Shown one piece after another: positions 15,757 to 25,315 of a DNA stretch of 64,000 bases; within the stretch, counting starts at the first letter, position 1, and each line of letters opens with the position of its first letter. The notes beneath the pieces are model-generated. The model was not told the origin of the DNA. It did no database searches and was given only the letters and a program-made list of their open reading frames with translations. The position numbers and the translations under genes are program-made. The stretch comes from Actinomycetota bacterium (lineage in GTDB: Bacteria > Actinomycetota > Humimicrobiia > Humimicrobiales > Humimicrobiaceae), in NCBI GenBank assembly GCA_023380915.1, contig JAMCSM010000013.1, forward strand, positions 19,204 through 83,203, written 5' to 3'.

Positions 15757-16872
15757 GTGGATGATTTGTTATTAAGTGAGTATTTGATAAAAAAGGCTAG
15801 ATTATCTAAATATTTAGAAGAGAAGAATTCGGATGGTGTATTTTTAACAAGAAGATCCAATTATTCATGGCTAACCTGTGGAGCCCGTAATAAAATTGCT
15901 GACTGTACTGATAATGGATCTGCGTCACTGCTTTTTTGTAAAGATAAATTGTATCTTTTTACAACCAACATTGAAATGCAGCGAATGATTGATGAAGAGA
16001 TTAATAACTTTAGCTTTATAGAATATGTGGAATATAAATGGTTCAAACCGGAAGATTTGAAAAAGAAAGTTACAGGTATTGTGGACTTAAATAAAATTCG
16101 TCAGGATGCAGTTATATTAGATGATGTAAAGCTAATGGATAATGATTTTAATAAGATCAAATATTGTTTAACTGATGGAGAAAAATCCAGATATATAGAG
16201 CTTGGAAAAATGTCAACCAAGTGTATGACGCAGACCTGCAATGAAATTAAAAAAGGTATGAGTGAGTTTAAAGTACAGGCTATTTTATCAGATTATCTTA
16301 TCTCATCTGGTATAACACCCTGGATTATATTGGCTGCTTCTGATGAAAGATTGTTCAAGTATCGGCATCCTGTTCCAACTGATAAGAAAATTAAAAACTA
16401 TGCCATGGTCGTAGTAGGAGCTCTTAAATGGGGATTAATAACAGCAATAACCAGGTTGGTTTACTTTGGAAAACTTACTGAAGAAATATTAAATGCCAGA
16501 AATATAATAACAGGCATTGATTCAGAGATGATACTATCTTCTCGACCAGGCATAAAGTATTCTGATGTTTTTATTAATGAGATTAAGAAATTTAAAGAAT
16601 ATGGACTGGGAAATGAATGGGTAAATCATCATCAGGGAGGTTCCATTGGATATGAGGGCAGGTATTTTCTTGCTGCACAGCAGAGTAAAGAGGTAATAGA
16701 AGAAAATCATGCTATTGCCTGGAATCCGTCAATGAGAGGTTTTAAATCAGAGGATACTTTTATTGTTAGAAAAGAAGGTAATTTAATAATTACTGAAGAT
16801 GAAAATTGGCCAAAAATTGAGATTGAAACAAAATATGGAAAAATATCAAGACCTGATATTTTAATAAAATAA
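15757..16872 (+). CDS. M24-fold (creatinase/aminopeptidase P-like) protein lacking metal ligands
   Basis: 371 residues with the two-domain layout of the creatinase/prolidase family: a creatinase N-terminal domain (GVFLTRRSNYSWLTCGAR) and a C-terminal pita-bread domain. The metal ligands of true M24 peptidases are largely absent. The usual DxGA reads VVVGALKWG, the usual SDITR reads TAITR, and the usual EPG reads WNPSMRG. The conserved histidine region (HHQGGSIGYEGRY) and the last glutamate (KSEDTFIV) remain. Creatinase itself is a metal-free member, so this is more likely a hydrolase or lyase for a small molecule than a peptidase. It starts with GTG after ACAGGAGA and lies between UROD-family and fucose-isomerase-like genes. 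Confidence 0.8.
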   Translation: MDDLLLSEYLIKKARLSKYLEEKNSDGVFLTRRSNYSWLTCGARNKIADCTDNGSASLLFCKDKLYLFTTNIEMQRMIDEEINNFSFIEYVEYKWFKPEDLKKKVTGIVDLNKIRQDAVILDDVKLMDNDFNKIKYCLTDGEKSRYIELGKMSTKCMTQTCNEIKKGMSEFKVQAILSDYLISSGITPWIILAASDERLFKYRHPVPTDKKIKNYAMVVVGALKWGLITAITRLVYFGKLTEEILNARNIITGIDSEMILSSRPGIKYSDVFINEIKKFKEYGLGNEWVNHHQGGSIGYEGRYFLAAQQSKEVIEENHAIAWNPSMRGFKSEDTFIVRKEGNLIITEDENWPKIEIETKYGKISRPDILIK

Positions 16873-16903
16873 TTTATTTATAGTTTTAAAGAAAGGCAAT
16901 GAT

Positions 16904-18271
16904 ATGAAAGAATTAAAAATAGGTTTTATTGGAGTTAATTCCAACCTTTTAAATGGTGAACAAAACATTAAAATATTTGAAAACTCCATAAAACTTTTAA
17001 CAGAAATTGTAAAGCCGCATCAATTGGTTTATTTTAAGGAGGTTTTAGTAGACACTCCGGAAAGTCAAGAAAAATTAACTAAATTAATTGAGGAATGGGA
17101 TGAAATCAAGTTTGATCTAATAATAATACAGTCTGTTGGATTTGGTTTAGGGATTGGGCCTGTTGAGATTGTAATTTCACAAAGGAATGTCCCTATTGTT
17201 CTATGGGCTTTGCCAGAACCTGATTTAAAAGAAGGTATTGGTCTTAAAAGAAATTCATGGTGTGGAGTAAATATGCATTCAGCTCATCTTAATAAACTTG
17301 GTGTAAGGTATGAATATATTTATGGCTTGCCAGGACAAGAAGTAGAATTAAAGTTAAAGCAAATTATTAAAGTATTCGAGGTTATAAAGAAATTAAGAAA
17401 ATCTACTATTGGCGCAGTTGGAGCAAGGGTCCCGGGCTATTATGATAGTAATTTTGATGAACTTTCTTTAAGAAAAGCATTAGGAATTAAATTTGAATTT
17501 TTTGATCTGGCACAAGTCTTTGCAGCCTTTGAAAAGATTTCTGATAAAGAAGTTGAAGATACTGCTAAAAAAATCTATTCATTTAAAAGAGTTAATATAG
17601 ACGACTATATAAAAAATTCCACCAAATTTTATATTTCTATTAAGAAAATAATAGCTGAATATAACCTTTCTGCAATTTCTGTGAAATGCTGGCCTGATTT
17701 GCAGAATATGTTAAATATAGTTGCATGTTCTGTAGTAAGTGCTTTAGGAGATTTAAATATACCTGTAAGCTGTGAAGGCGATATGCTGGGTGCAGCATCA
17801 ATGTTATTAATGCGCTACTTCAACAATGATGTTACATCTCTTGTAGATATAACAGATTTTGATTTTAAAGAAAATAGTTTTCTGATATTTCATTGCGGTG
17901 CATGTCCAACAGCCATGGCTGCAAAAAGAGATAGAATTGAACACAGAGAGCAATCAATTGCTGCAACGCATTCGGGCATAGCAAATGAATTTGCGCTAAA
18001 GTCTGGAAACTGTGCATTACTACGGTTGAGAGAAGATAATGATATCAGAGGGAAATACAAAATGTTTTTTGCGGGTGGAGAAGGTATTGAAGGTGCAAAC
18101 ATTATCAGAGGAAATACATTAAAGATAAAGATAAAAAGTGATTTAGGCAATTTTATAGACACAATTATTAAGAATGGATTTGAACACCATTATTCATTTG
18201 GATATGGTGTTAAGAAGGATATGCTTATGAAGTTTTGTGAATGGGCAAATATTGAAACTTATTTTGTTTAG
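16904..18271 (+). CDS. L-fucose/L-arabinose isomerase-family protein 1
   Basis: 455 residues of the FucI/AraA fold superfamily, aldose-ketose isomerases that use Mn2+. The two N-terminal Rossmann-like regions (KIGFIGVNSN; LIIIQSVGFGLGIGP) and the C-terminal domain are present. Candidate metal ligands are Glu in SCEGDMLGAASML, Asp in VDITDFDF, and His in the C-terminal EHHYSFGYG. The FHCGACPTAMA segment is characteristic of the uncharacterised subfamily. The AAAGG ribosome site lies just before ATG. It probably interconverts an aldose and a ketose for the kinases of the island, but many members of this subfamily have unproven substrates. Confidence 0.85.
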   Translation: MKELKIGFIGVNSNLLNGEQNIKIFENSIKLLTEIVKPHQLVYFKEVLVDTPESQEKLTKLIEEWDEIKFDLIIIQSVGFGLGIGPVEIVISQRNVPIVLWALPEPDLKEGIGLKRNSWCGVNMHSAHLNKLGVRYEYIYGLPGQEVELKLKQIIKVFEVIKKLRKSTIGAVGARVPGYYDSNFDELSLRKALGIKFEFFDLAQVFAAFEKISDKEVEDTAKKIYSFKRVNIDDYIKNSTKFYISIKKIIAEYNLSAISVKCWPDLQNMLNIVACSVVSALGDLNIPVSCEGDMLGAASMLLMRYFNNDVTSLVDITDFDFKENSFLIFHCGACPTAMAAKRDRIEHREQSIAATHSGIANEFALKSGNCALLRLREDNDIRGKYKMFFAGGEGIEGANIIRGNTLKIKIKSDLGNFIDTIIKNGFEHHYSFGYGVKKDMLMKFCEWANIETYFV

Positions 18272-18351
18272 GTCTTAGCTAATTTATAAAATTAAATTAC
18301 ATTATTGGCAATTGGTAAATTAATAATGCTAAAGAATGATTATTAAAAGTA

Positions 18352-19440
18352 TTGGGAAATATAACGTTAACACCAAAAAAAAGAGTAAAAATTACATTGG
18401 AACATAAAGAACCTGATAGAATTCCTATTGGTTTTGAATCCACATCGGAAGTGACTAAAAGTTTAAAAAGCTTTTTGGGAATTGAGACTGATGATGAATT
18501 ATTGAAAAGATTGGGTGTAGATATAAGAAAAGTTTTTCCAAATTATATTGGCCCAAAAAATTTATATTTTGATCATGGCCTGGACTCTACGGGTAAAGAT
18601 ATATGGGGTATAGAAAGAAGAAGTGTAAAAAATGAGTTTGGGGTTTATTTTGAAATTACAGGCTATCCTCTAAAAGATGCTAAAAGTATTGAAGAAATAG
18701 AAAATTATCCCTGGCCTAAAGCAGAATGGTTTGATTTCGATAGTGTTGTTGACCAGATAGAAAGATTTGAAAGGGAAAATGAATACTTCATTATGCTAAG
18801 AGGCGGAGGCTCTTCTTTTGAATTGGCTTGGTCTATGCGTGGATTTGAGCAATTTCTTATGGATTTAATTGTAAATCCCGATATTGCAAAAAAAATCATG
18901 GAAAAAATTGTTGACTTTTTTATCTCAGTTGCAAAAGAATCACTGGAAGCTGCTAAAGGCAGAATAGACATAGTCCGTCTTCATGATGATATAGCATCTC
19001 AAGAAAGTTTATTAATTTCCAAAGATATGTGGAGGTCATTTATCAAGCCCATTTATAAAAAGTATTTTGAATTTTACGATAAATATGGGGTAAAAAAATA
19101 TTACCACTCCTGTGGTTCAATTGAACCCATAGTAGAAGATATGATTGAAGTCGGTCTGGATGTACTAAATCCATTACAGTTCAGTGCCAAGGATTTTCCA
19201 ATGCCCGAAGATCTCAAATCAAGATATGGCAGTAGATTATGCTTTGAAGGTGGAATGGATGTTCAGACAGTTTTACCTTTCTATACTCCTGAAGATATAA
19301 AAAAAGAAACAACAAAACTGATTAAAATATTAGGGGAAAATGGAGGATTTATTATTGAATCGTCACATGCATTACAACCTGATACAAAACCTGAAAATAT
19401 TATGGCGATGTATGATACAGCTTTAAGATTTTTTTATTAA
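18352..19440 (+). CDS. Uroporphyrinogen decarboxylase-family protein 3
   Basis: 362 residues, UROD superfamily. It begins at a TTG (18352), since the nearest upstream ATG is blocked by a stop; its ribosome site is weak. Residues near the N-terminus read KKRVKITLEHKEPDRIPIG. The HxCG site is intact (YHSCGSIEPIVEDMIEVGLD), followed by NPLQFSAKD, EGGMDVQTVLPF, and a distal SSHALQPDTKPENI in which His stands where corrinoid methyltransferases have Cys. It sits between the first fucose-isomerase-like gene and the class II aldolase. Paralogues 3 and 4 are the most alike in motif. Confidence 0.83.
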   Translation: MGNITLTPKKRVKITLEHKEPDRIPIGFESTSEVTKSLKSFLGIETDDELLKRLGVDIRKVFPNYIGPKNLYFDHGLDSTGKDIWGIERRSVKNEFGVYFEITGYPLKDAKSIEEIENYPWPKAEWFDFDSVVDQIERFERENEYFIMLRGGGSSFELAWSMRGFEQFLMDLIVNPDIAKKIMEKIVDFFISVAKESLEAAKGRIDIVRLHDDIASQESLLISKDMWRSFIKPIYKKYFEFYDKYGVKKYYHSCGSIEPIVEDMIEVGLDVLNPLQFSAKDFPMPEDLKSRYGSRLCFEGGMDVQTVLPFYTPEDIKKETTKLIKILGENGGFIIESSHALQPDTKPENIMAMYDTALRFFY

Positions 19441-19458
19441 CTTTATATTACAAAAATA

Positions 19459-20316
19459 ATGGCATTATATAATTTAAAAGACGTATTAACCGATGCGAAG
19501 AAAAAAAGGTATGCTGTAATTGCTGCTGTTGCATTTAATTTTGATTCAGCTCAGGCAATAGTTGAGGCTGCTGAAGAAAAAAAATCTCCGGTAATTCTCT
19601 TAATGGGTGAAGGTATATTTAAATACTTGAATTTTGAAAAGCTTGTTCAACCCATAATACTTTTATCTGAGGAAGTAAAAGCACCTGTTGTTGTACACTT
19701 AGATCACGGCAAGGATTTTAAAATTGTTATGGAATGCATAAGAGCTGGTTTTACTTCTGTAATGTTTGATGGCTCGCGTGAAAAGATTGATAAAAATATA
19801 GAAATAACAAAGGGAATTATTGAAGTGGCTCATACGTTAGATATATCAGTTGAAGGAGAAGTGGGTGTTGTAGGGGGTCTGGAAAGTTTTAACGAAGAGA
19901 TCAAAGAAATTAAAAAAGAGCAGTTTACCAAAATTGAAGATGCAGTAAGGTTTGCCAGGGAAACAAAGGTTGATGCACTGGCAATTGCGGTTGGAACAAT
20001 ACATGGTGTCTTTAAAAGTGAACCGAATATTGATTTTGAGAGAATTTCAAATATAAGAAATAAAATTGAAACTCCACTTGTTTTACATGGAGGTTCAGGT
20101 TTGTCTGATGAAGATTTTAAAAAAGCAATAAAGAGTGGTATTACTAAAATAAATTATTTTACCAATTTACTTATTGATGCTCGCAATGAAGTAAAAAATA
20201 TCATTAATAATAATGAGGACATTAATTATATGGAAATAAATTATAGAGCAATGAGAGCAATAAAAAATGGAATTAAGGTGAAGATGGATGTCTTTGGCAG
20301 CTCGGGAAAAGGCTAA
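19459..20316 (+). CDS. Class II (zinc) ketose-bisphosphate aldolase
   Basis: 285 residues of the FbaA/GatY/KbaY family, which reversibly cleave ketose (bis)phosphates to dihydroxyacetone phosphate and an aldehyde. Zinc ligands are visible in VHLDHGKDF, in AIAVGTIHGVF and in LVLHGGSGL; VEGEVGVVGG carries the family acidic residue. The usual KINIDT-like phosphate-site segment is KINYFTN, so binding may differ from fructose-1,6-bisphosphate aldolase. It sits immediately before, and overlaps by 29 bases, the glycyl radical enzyme, and follows UROD-family protein 3 by 18 bases. This suggests it cleaves a phosphorylated product of the island's kinases. Confidence 0.9.
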   Translation: MALYNLKDVLTDAKKKRYAVIAAVAFNFDSAQAIVEAAEEKKSPVILLMGEGIFKYLNFEKLVQPIILLSEEVKAPVVVHLDHGKDFKIVMECIRAGFTSVMFDGSREKIDKNIEITKGIIEVAHTLDISVEGEVGVVGGLESFNEEIKEIKKEQFTKIEDAVRFARETKVDALAIAVGTIHGVFKSEPNIDFERISNIRNKIETPLVLHGGSGLSDEDFKKAIKSGITKINYFTNLLIDARNEVKNIINNNEDINYMEINYRAMRAIKNGIKVKMDVFGSSGKG

Positions 20317-22549
20317 TTTTTTACAATATACTGATATACAGATGAATAAGAGAAAAATGGAAAATTTTTCTGAGAAGACTTATTTTCAGAGGCGTGATAT
20401 TTACTCAATGATTTGGAAAGAAAAAAAGAATGACCCGGTAATTTTAAAGAAAGCCAAAGCCCTGGTAGAATTTTTAGAAAAAAAAGAAATAATCCTAAAG
20501 GAAAATGATCTTTTAGCTGGATATCAACAACCTTATAATTTTTCAGAACTATATGAAAAATTTTCAAAAAATCCTCTACTGATATCATTTAATAGCAATT
20601 TAACCTATGACCTTAGCAGGATAGATAAAAAAAGTCGTATTTTACTGGAAGAATTTAAAAAGGCGGTAAAAGTTGGAGTATTTGTTTCATGGATAGGAGG
20701 TCATGTAATACCTGATTATGAAGGTATGCTTGGGAAAGGTTTTGTTGGGATCCGCAGAAAAGCAGAAAATAATTTAGCAAATGTAAAATATATTGATAAA
20801 GATTTTTTATCTTCTGTAGTAATAATTTGTGAGGGTGTAGAAAATTATATCAAGCGTTATGCTAAAAAAGCCAGTTTATTAGCTGGAAAAGTAAAAAGTA
20901 AAAGGTATGAATACAATTTAAAGAGGATTGCAGAAGCATGCGAATGGGTTTCAATCAATCCTCCAAGGACTTTTTTTGAAGCTCTGCAATTATTCTGGTT
21001 TATACATGAAATACTGACAGCTGAACAGGAAAGCGGCTCACTTTCGCTTGGCAGATTTGACCAGTATATTTACCCTTACTATATTTATGATTTGAGAGAT
21101 GGTCGAACGACTAGGGAGGAAGCTGGAAGACTTATAGAAGAAATTTGGGTTAAATTTAATGGTCTTTCCAGGGGATTTCAGAATATTACTCTGGGCGGGC
21201 AAAAAATTAACGGAAGCGATGCCACCAATGATATATCTTATATTTGTCTGGAAGTTACTAGAAAACTTCAAATGCCACAACCTGCTGTATCGGTTCGTTA
21301 TCATTCAAAAACACCTGAAAAATTTTTTAATTTGGCATGTGAAACTATTAAAATGGGTTTTGGGTTGCCTGCCCTTTTTAATGATGGAGCAATCATTCCT
21401 GCTAAAGAAAGAATGGGAATTATAAGGGAGGATGCCACTAATTATGGAATAGTAGGCTGTGTTGAACCTGCTATTCCTGGCAAAGAGTTCAGCCAGGCTG
21501 AAGCTTTGCGAATAAATTGGGCTAAAGTTCTGGAACTCATTCTTAATGATGGTAAATGTGCAATAACAGGTGAAAAAATAAAAATGAAAAATGAAAAATT
21601 ATGTGGTTTTAATTCATTTGATGATTTTTATAAAGTTTATAAGGACGAGTTAAAGTATTTTGTTAATCTTGGAATTAAAGCCTTGAATATACTTGATAAA
21701 AACTTTTCCAGATTTTTTCCATATCCATATTTATCTGCCATAATGTCGGGGTGCATAAAAAACAATAGAGATGTTACGGGTGGAGGTACTGTTTATAACC
21801 TTACATCAATTAACGGATGCGGAATAGCAAATACTGCTGACTCTCTGGCTTCTATAAAGAAATTAGTTTATGAAGAGAAAAGAATTACTCTAAGAGAGTT
21901 AAAAGATAATTTACGAAATAATTTTTACAAAAATGAAAGATTAAGGCAGATGTTAATAAACAGATCGCCGAAATATGGTAATGATGATGATTATGTCGAT
22001 ATATTTTTAAAGGATCTTGTAAAATTGTTTTGTAATAAAATCAACAGATACTACAATCCAAGAGACGGTAATTATCAATGCGGATTATATACTGTAGATT
22101 CTCATGCTACTCTTGGTAAACTAACAGGTGCACTTCCTGATGGCCGTTTTTCAGGAATGGCTCTGGCTAATGGATTGTCACCTTCACAGGGCATGGATAG
22201 ATTAGGCCCTACAGCAGTTATAAATTCAATCTTAAAATTTAATCATAAATTATTGGGTAATGGCATGGTATTGGATTTGAAGTTCTTGCCACAAATACTG
22301 GCTGATAAAAATGGATTTGAAAAATTCAAAATATTAATTAAAACATATTTTGAACTTGGAGGTATGGAACTGCAGTTTAATGTGATAAATAAAGAAACTC
22401 TGATTAAAGCTCAAAAATCACCCAATGATTATCAGAATTTAATAGTAAGAGTCTCTGGATTTAGTAATTATTTTACATCGCTTGATAAAGTTCTTCAGGA
22501 TGAAATTATTAATCGGACAGAGATTGGGACAGAACAATATTTGAAATGA
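20288..22549 (+). CDS. Glycyl radical enzyme, dehydratase-like
   Basis: 753 residues. The thiyl-radical cysteine is Cys391 in GIVGCVEPAIPG, followed by Glu393; the GCVE pattern is found in glycerol, propanediol and hydroxyproline dehydratases and choline TMA-lyase, and not in pyruvate formate-lyase. The glycyl radical residue is Gly724 in RVSGFSNYF, with QDEIINRTE completing the C-terminal signature. It is a strictly anaerobic enzyme; C-O (or C-N) bond elimination from a polyol-like substrate is the likeliest reaction. The start at 20288 overlaps the aldolase gene; an in-frame ATG at 20342 (MNKRKMENF) is an alternative. The activase is at 6395-7315. No microcompartment shell genes are nearby, unlike many glycyl radical diol dehydratases. 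Confidence 0.92.
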   Translation: MSLAAREKANFLQYTDIQMNKRKMENFSEKTYFQRRDIYSMIWKEKKNDPVILKKAKALVEFLEKKEIILKENDLLAGYQQPYNFSELYEKFSKNPLLISFNSNLTYDLSRIDKKSRILLEEFKKAVKVGVFVSWIGGHVIPDYEGMLGKGFVGIRRKAENNLANVKYIDKDFLSSVVIICEGVENYIKRYAKKASLLAGKVKSKRYEYNLKRIAEACEWVSINPPRTFFEALQLFWFIHEILTAEQESGSLSLGRFDQYIYPYYIYDLRDGRTTREEAGRLIEEIWVKFNGLSRGFQNITLGGQKINGSDATNDISYICLEVTRKLQMPQPAVSVRYHSKTPEKFFNLACETIKMGFGLPALFNDGAIIPAKERMGIIREDATNYGIVGCVEPAIPGKEFSQAEALRINWAKVLELILNDGKCAITGEKIKMKNEKLCGFNSFDDFYKVYKDELKYFVNLGIKALNILDKNFSRFFPYPYLSAIMSGCIKNNRDVTGGGTVYNLTSINGCGIANTADSLASIKKLVYEEKRITLRELKDNLRNNFYKNERLRQMLINRSPKYGNDDDYVDIFLKDLVKLFCNKINRYYNPRDGNYQCGLYTVDSHATLGKLTGALPDGRFSGMALANGLSPSQGMDRLGPTAVINSILKFNHKLLGNGMVLDLKFLPQILADKNGFEKFKILIKTYFELGGMELQFNVINKETLIKAQKSPNDYQNLIVRVSGFSNYFTSLDKVLQDEIINRTEIGTEQYLK

Positions 22550-22570
22550 TTTTATTATTTTGAAGATTAT

Positions 22571-23689
22571 ATGAATAAATATCATCAAATTGAAATATCT
22601 AAAAATAAAAAAAGAGTTTTAAATTCTATATCTCATAAAACTGTGGATAAAATATCTTTGATGTATAGAGCTGTACCAAAGATGAGCGCCAGGCTTTTAA
22701 AATATTTTTTATTAGATCCTGATTTAAATAAGAGCTGGAAAGATTTGCAAGAAGTATTAAAGATCGATGTTTTTTCAAGTGGAAATGGTTTGGGTAAATT
22801 TACTAAATATTTTCCAGAGTATATTGGAAAAAATCCAGCAAACAAAACGGATAGAAGTATGTTTTATGCATGGGGCATTTATTTCTTAGAGAGCAATGTA
22901 AATGATGCTGGGATTTATCTGGACAATAATGATTTTGCAAAGCTTGAAAGTATTTATGAAATAAAAAAATATCCTGCACCAAAACCGGAAGATTTTGATT
23001 TTGAAGTTGATACCATGAAACTAGATATGAATTTAAAGAAAGATTGCTTTCTAGGTACAGGATATCTTGTAAATATTTTTATGATTTCCCTGTATCTTCG
23101 CGGGATACAAAAATTAATGATTGAACTACTGACAAATAAAAAATTGGCAAAATATTATATTGACCCAATAGGTGGTTTTGCGTATGAGTTTACAAAAACA
23201 ATTTTAGGTAAAATTGGGAAAGAAATAGACTTCTTTTCCCTTTGGGATGATTTTGCAATGCAAACTGGGCTGATGATACCATATGATGTTTTTAAATATT
23301 TCTATTTTCCCTGGTATAAAAAAATTTTTTCATTGGCTAAACAATATAATTTAATAACCTATTTCCATATTTGTGGTAACGTGAATGGAGTTATACCAGA
23401 TTTAATTGATATGGGGGTAGATATACTGGATCCAATACAAACTTCAGCTAAAGATATGGATTTGGAGCATTTAAAAAACAGATATGGTAAAAATATATGT
23501 TTTCATGGCGGTATTGATGTTCAGCATATGTTGCCTTTTGGTAAAGTAAAAGATATTAAAGGATATGTTGATAAAACACTATCCCTGTTTAATAATGAAG
23601 GCGGTTTAATATTAGGTCCATCTCACGAGATTACAAGTGATACACCATTAGAAAATATTTTAGCAGTTTATAGACCTGACCTATTATAG
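22571..23689 (+). CDS. Uroporphyrinogen decarboxylase-family protein 4
   Basis: 372 residues, UROD superfamily, directly after the glycyl radical enzyme (21-base gap). N-terminus KKRVLNSISHKTVDKISLMY departs from the usual PDRIP motif. The HxCG site is YFHICGNVNGVIPDLIDMGVD, followed by DPIQTSAKDM, FHGGIDVQHMLPFG and the distal GPSHEITSDTPLENI. WDDFAMQTGLMIP occupies the barrel strand that usually reads DDWGTQ. It may work with, or on the product of, the glycyl radical enzyme, but that is inference from position. Confidence 0.82.
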   Translation: MNKYHQIEISKNKKRVLNSISHKTVDKISLMYRAVPKMSARLLKYFLLDPDLNKSWKDLQEVLKIDVFSSGNGLGKFTKYFPEYIGKNPANKTDRSMFYAWGIYFLESNVNDAGIYLDNNDFAKLESIYEIKKYPAPKPEDFDFEVDTMKLDMNLKKDCFLGTGYLVNIFMISLYLRGIQKLMIELLTNKKLAKYYIDPIGGFAYEFTKTILGKIGKEIDFFSLWDDFAMQTGLMIPYDVFKYFYFPWYKKIFSLAKQYNLITYFHICGNVNGVIPDLIDMGVDILDPIQTSAKDMDLEHLKNRYGKNICFHGGIDVQHMLPFGKVKDIKGYVDKTLSLFNNEGGLILGPSHEITSDTPLENILAVYRPDLL

Positions 23690-23770
23690 ATGAAATAGAA
23701 AATTCTTTAATTTTTAAAGATAAATTGCAAAAAACTTTAAAATAAGAAAATGTAAACAAGGAGTATTCTA

Positions 23771-25210
23771 ATGAACAGGAAGAAAGATTTTGTAATAGGC
23801 TATGCACCGACCAGAAGAAACGTTTTTAGTGTTGAAGATTCTTTTAGATTAAAAGTGGAGATACTCAATAAAATAAAATCGTTTGGATATCAGGTTGTCG
23901 ATATAAATGATATAAATGAAGAAGGGTTGCTTCTGACTGATTATGATGCTTCAAAAACAATAGAAAAATTTAAAAATAAAAAAGTTGACTGTGTTTTTTC
24001 TCCACATTGCAATTTTGGGACAGAAAGTGCTGTTGCTATTGTAGCAAAAGAAATAGGTAAACCATTTTTATTATGGGGTCCAAGAGATGAAGCACCTTTG
24101 CCGGACGGGTCAAGACTCAGGGATACACAATGCGGTTTATTTGCAACAAGCAAGATTCTTACAAGAATGGGTGTTAATTTTACATACATACTTAATTGCA
24201 GGTTAAACGATGAATTATTTGAAAGGGGATTTAATAATTTTATCAGAGCAGCAAATATTGTTAAAACATTCAAAAAGATAAGGATTGGGCAAATTGGTGT
24301 AAGACCGGGTGATTTCTGGACCGTAATTTGCAATGAAGGTGAATTGCTTGAAAAATTCAATATACAGATAGTTCCTTTTAATCTTGACGATGTAGTGTCT
24401 GAAGCAAAAAAGCTTATCAAAAATCCTGACAGTGATTTTAAAGAAACATTTAAATTTGCACGTGAAAATTTGGGTGTAGATCTTGATAATGAACCTTTAA
24501 GTAATCTAATTGCTTTAAAAGTAATAATTAAGAGAATATCTGTTGAAAGGAATATTCCGGCGTTTGCAATACAGTGCTGGAATTCTTTACAGGATATGAT
24601 GGGAATTTTTCCCTGTTTTGCAAACTCTTTACTTTTTAGCGAAGAAATACCTGTTGCATGTGAAACTGACATTCACGGTGCTTTGACATCACTGATAGCA
24701 CAGGCAGCAACCTTTGATGAAAGGCCTGTATTTTTTGCAGACCTTACAGTTAGACATCCTGAAGATGATAATATTGAACTTTTATGGCACTGTGGACCTT
24801 TTCCATATACATTAAGAAAACCCGGCGAAAAAGCAGTCGTTAGTGAACATTTTGTAAAAGGTGGAAGTGTTTTTGGAGCCTGCAGCTGGGAGATTGTTGG
24901 TGGTGATGTTTCAATAGTAAGGTTTGATGGTGCAAATGGCAATTACACATTACTTGCAGGGCATGCTGTTGGTGCTGAGGGTCCAAAAAACAGAGGAACA
25001 TACTTATGGGTTAAAGTTAAGGACTGGAGTAGATGGGAAGAGAGATTAATATATGGACCATATATCCATCATGTCATAGGAATACATGATAAGATAGCTC
25101 CGGTTATTTATGAGGCAACAAAATATATTGATGGAGTAAAGTTTGACTCTATCGAACCTTCAGAAAAAGAAATAAATGATTGGCTTATGGGGAGGAGTAA
25201 TAATATCTAA
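23771..25210 (+). CDS. L-fucose/L-arabinose isomerase-family protein 2
   Basis: 479 residues, the second FucI/AraA-fold protein of the island. Candidate metal ligands lie in VACETDIHGALTSL (Glu), FFADLTVRHPEDD (Asp) and the C-terminal YIHHVIGIHDK (His). WHCGPFPYTLRKPG matches the subfamily's HCG segment seen in the other copy (HCGACPTA). The two copies share layout but are clearly diverged, so they probably act on different sugars or different steps. An AAGGAG ribosome site precedes ATG. The PfkB-family kinase follows, an arrangement that suits isomerisation then phosphorylation. Confidence 0.85.
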   Translation: MNRKKDFVIGYAPTRRNVFSVEDSFRLKVEILNKIKSFGYQVVDINDINEEGLLLTDYDASKTIEKFKNKKVDCVFSPHCNFGTESAVAIVAKEIGKPFLLWGPRDEAPLPDGSRLRDTQCGLFATSKILTRMGVNFTYILNCRLNDELFERGFNNFIRAANIVKTFKKIRIGQIGVRPGDFWTVICNEGELLEKFNIQIVPFNLDDVVSEAKKLIKNPDSDFKETFKFARENLGVDLDNEPLSNLIALKVIIKRISVERNIPAFAIQCWNSLQDMMGIFPCFANSLLFSEEIPVACETDIHGALTSLIAQAATFDERPVFFADLTVRHPEDDNIELLWHCGPFPYTLRKPGEKAVVSEHFVKGGSVFGACSWEIVGGDVSIVRFDGANGNYTLLAGHAVGAEGPKNRGTYLWVKVKDWSRWEERLIYGPYIHHVIGIHDKIAPVIYEATKYIDGVKFDSIEPSEKEINDWLMGRSNNI

Positions 25211-25315
25211 TACATTTTGTACTATAAATTATCTGGCAATGGTTGATACTGTTAAAAAATGCAGAAAATATCCAATAGATATAAAAAATATTCAATAAAT
25301 AAAGATTTAATAATA

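Noticed and set aside
23941..24672. A 243-codon minus-strand frame opposite the second isomerase-like gene
   Set aside because: It is antisense to a well-supported gene, has atypical composition and shows no family motif.
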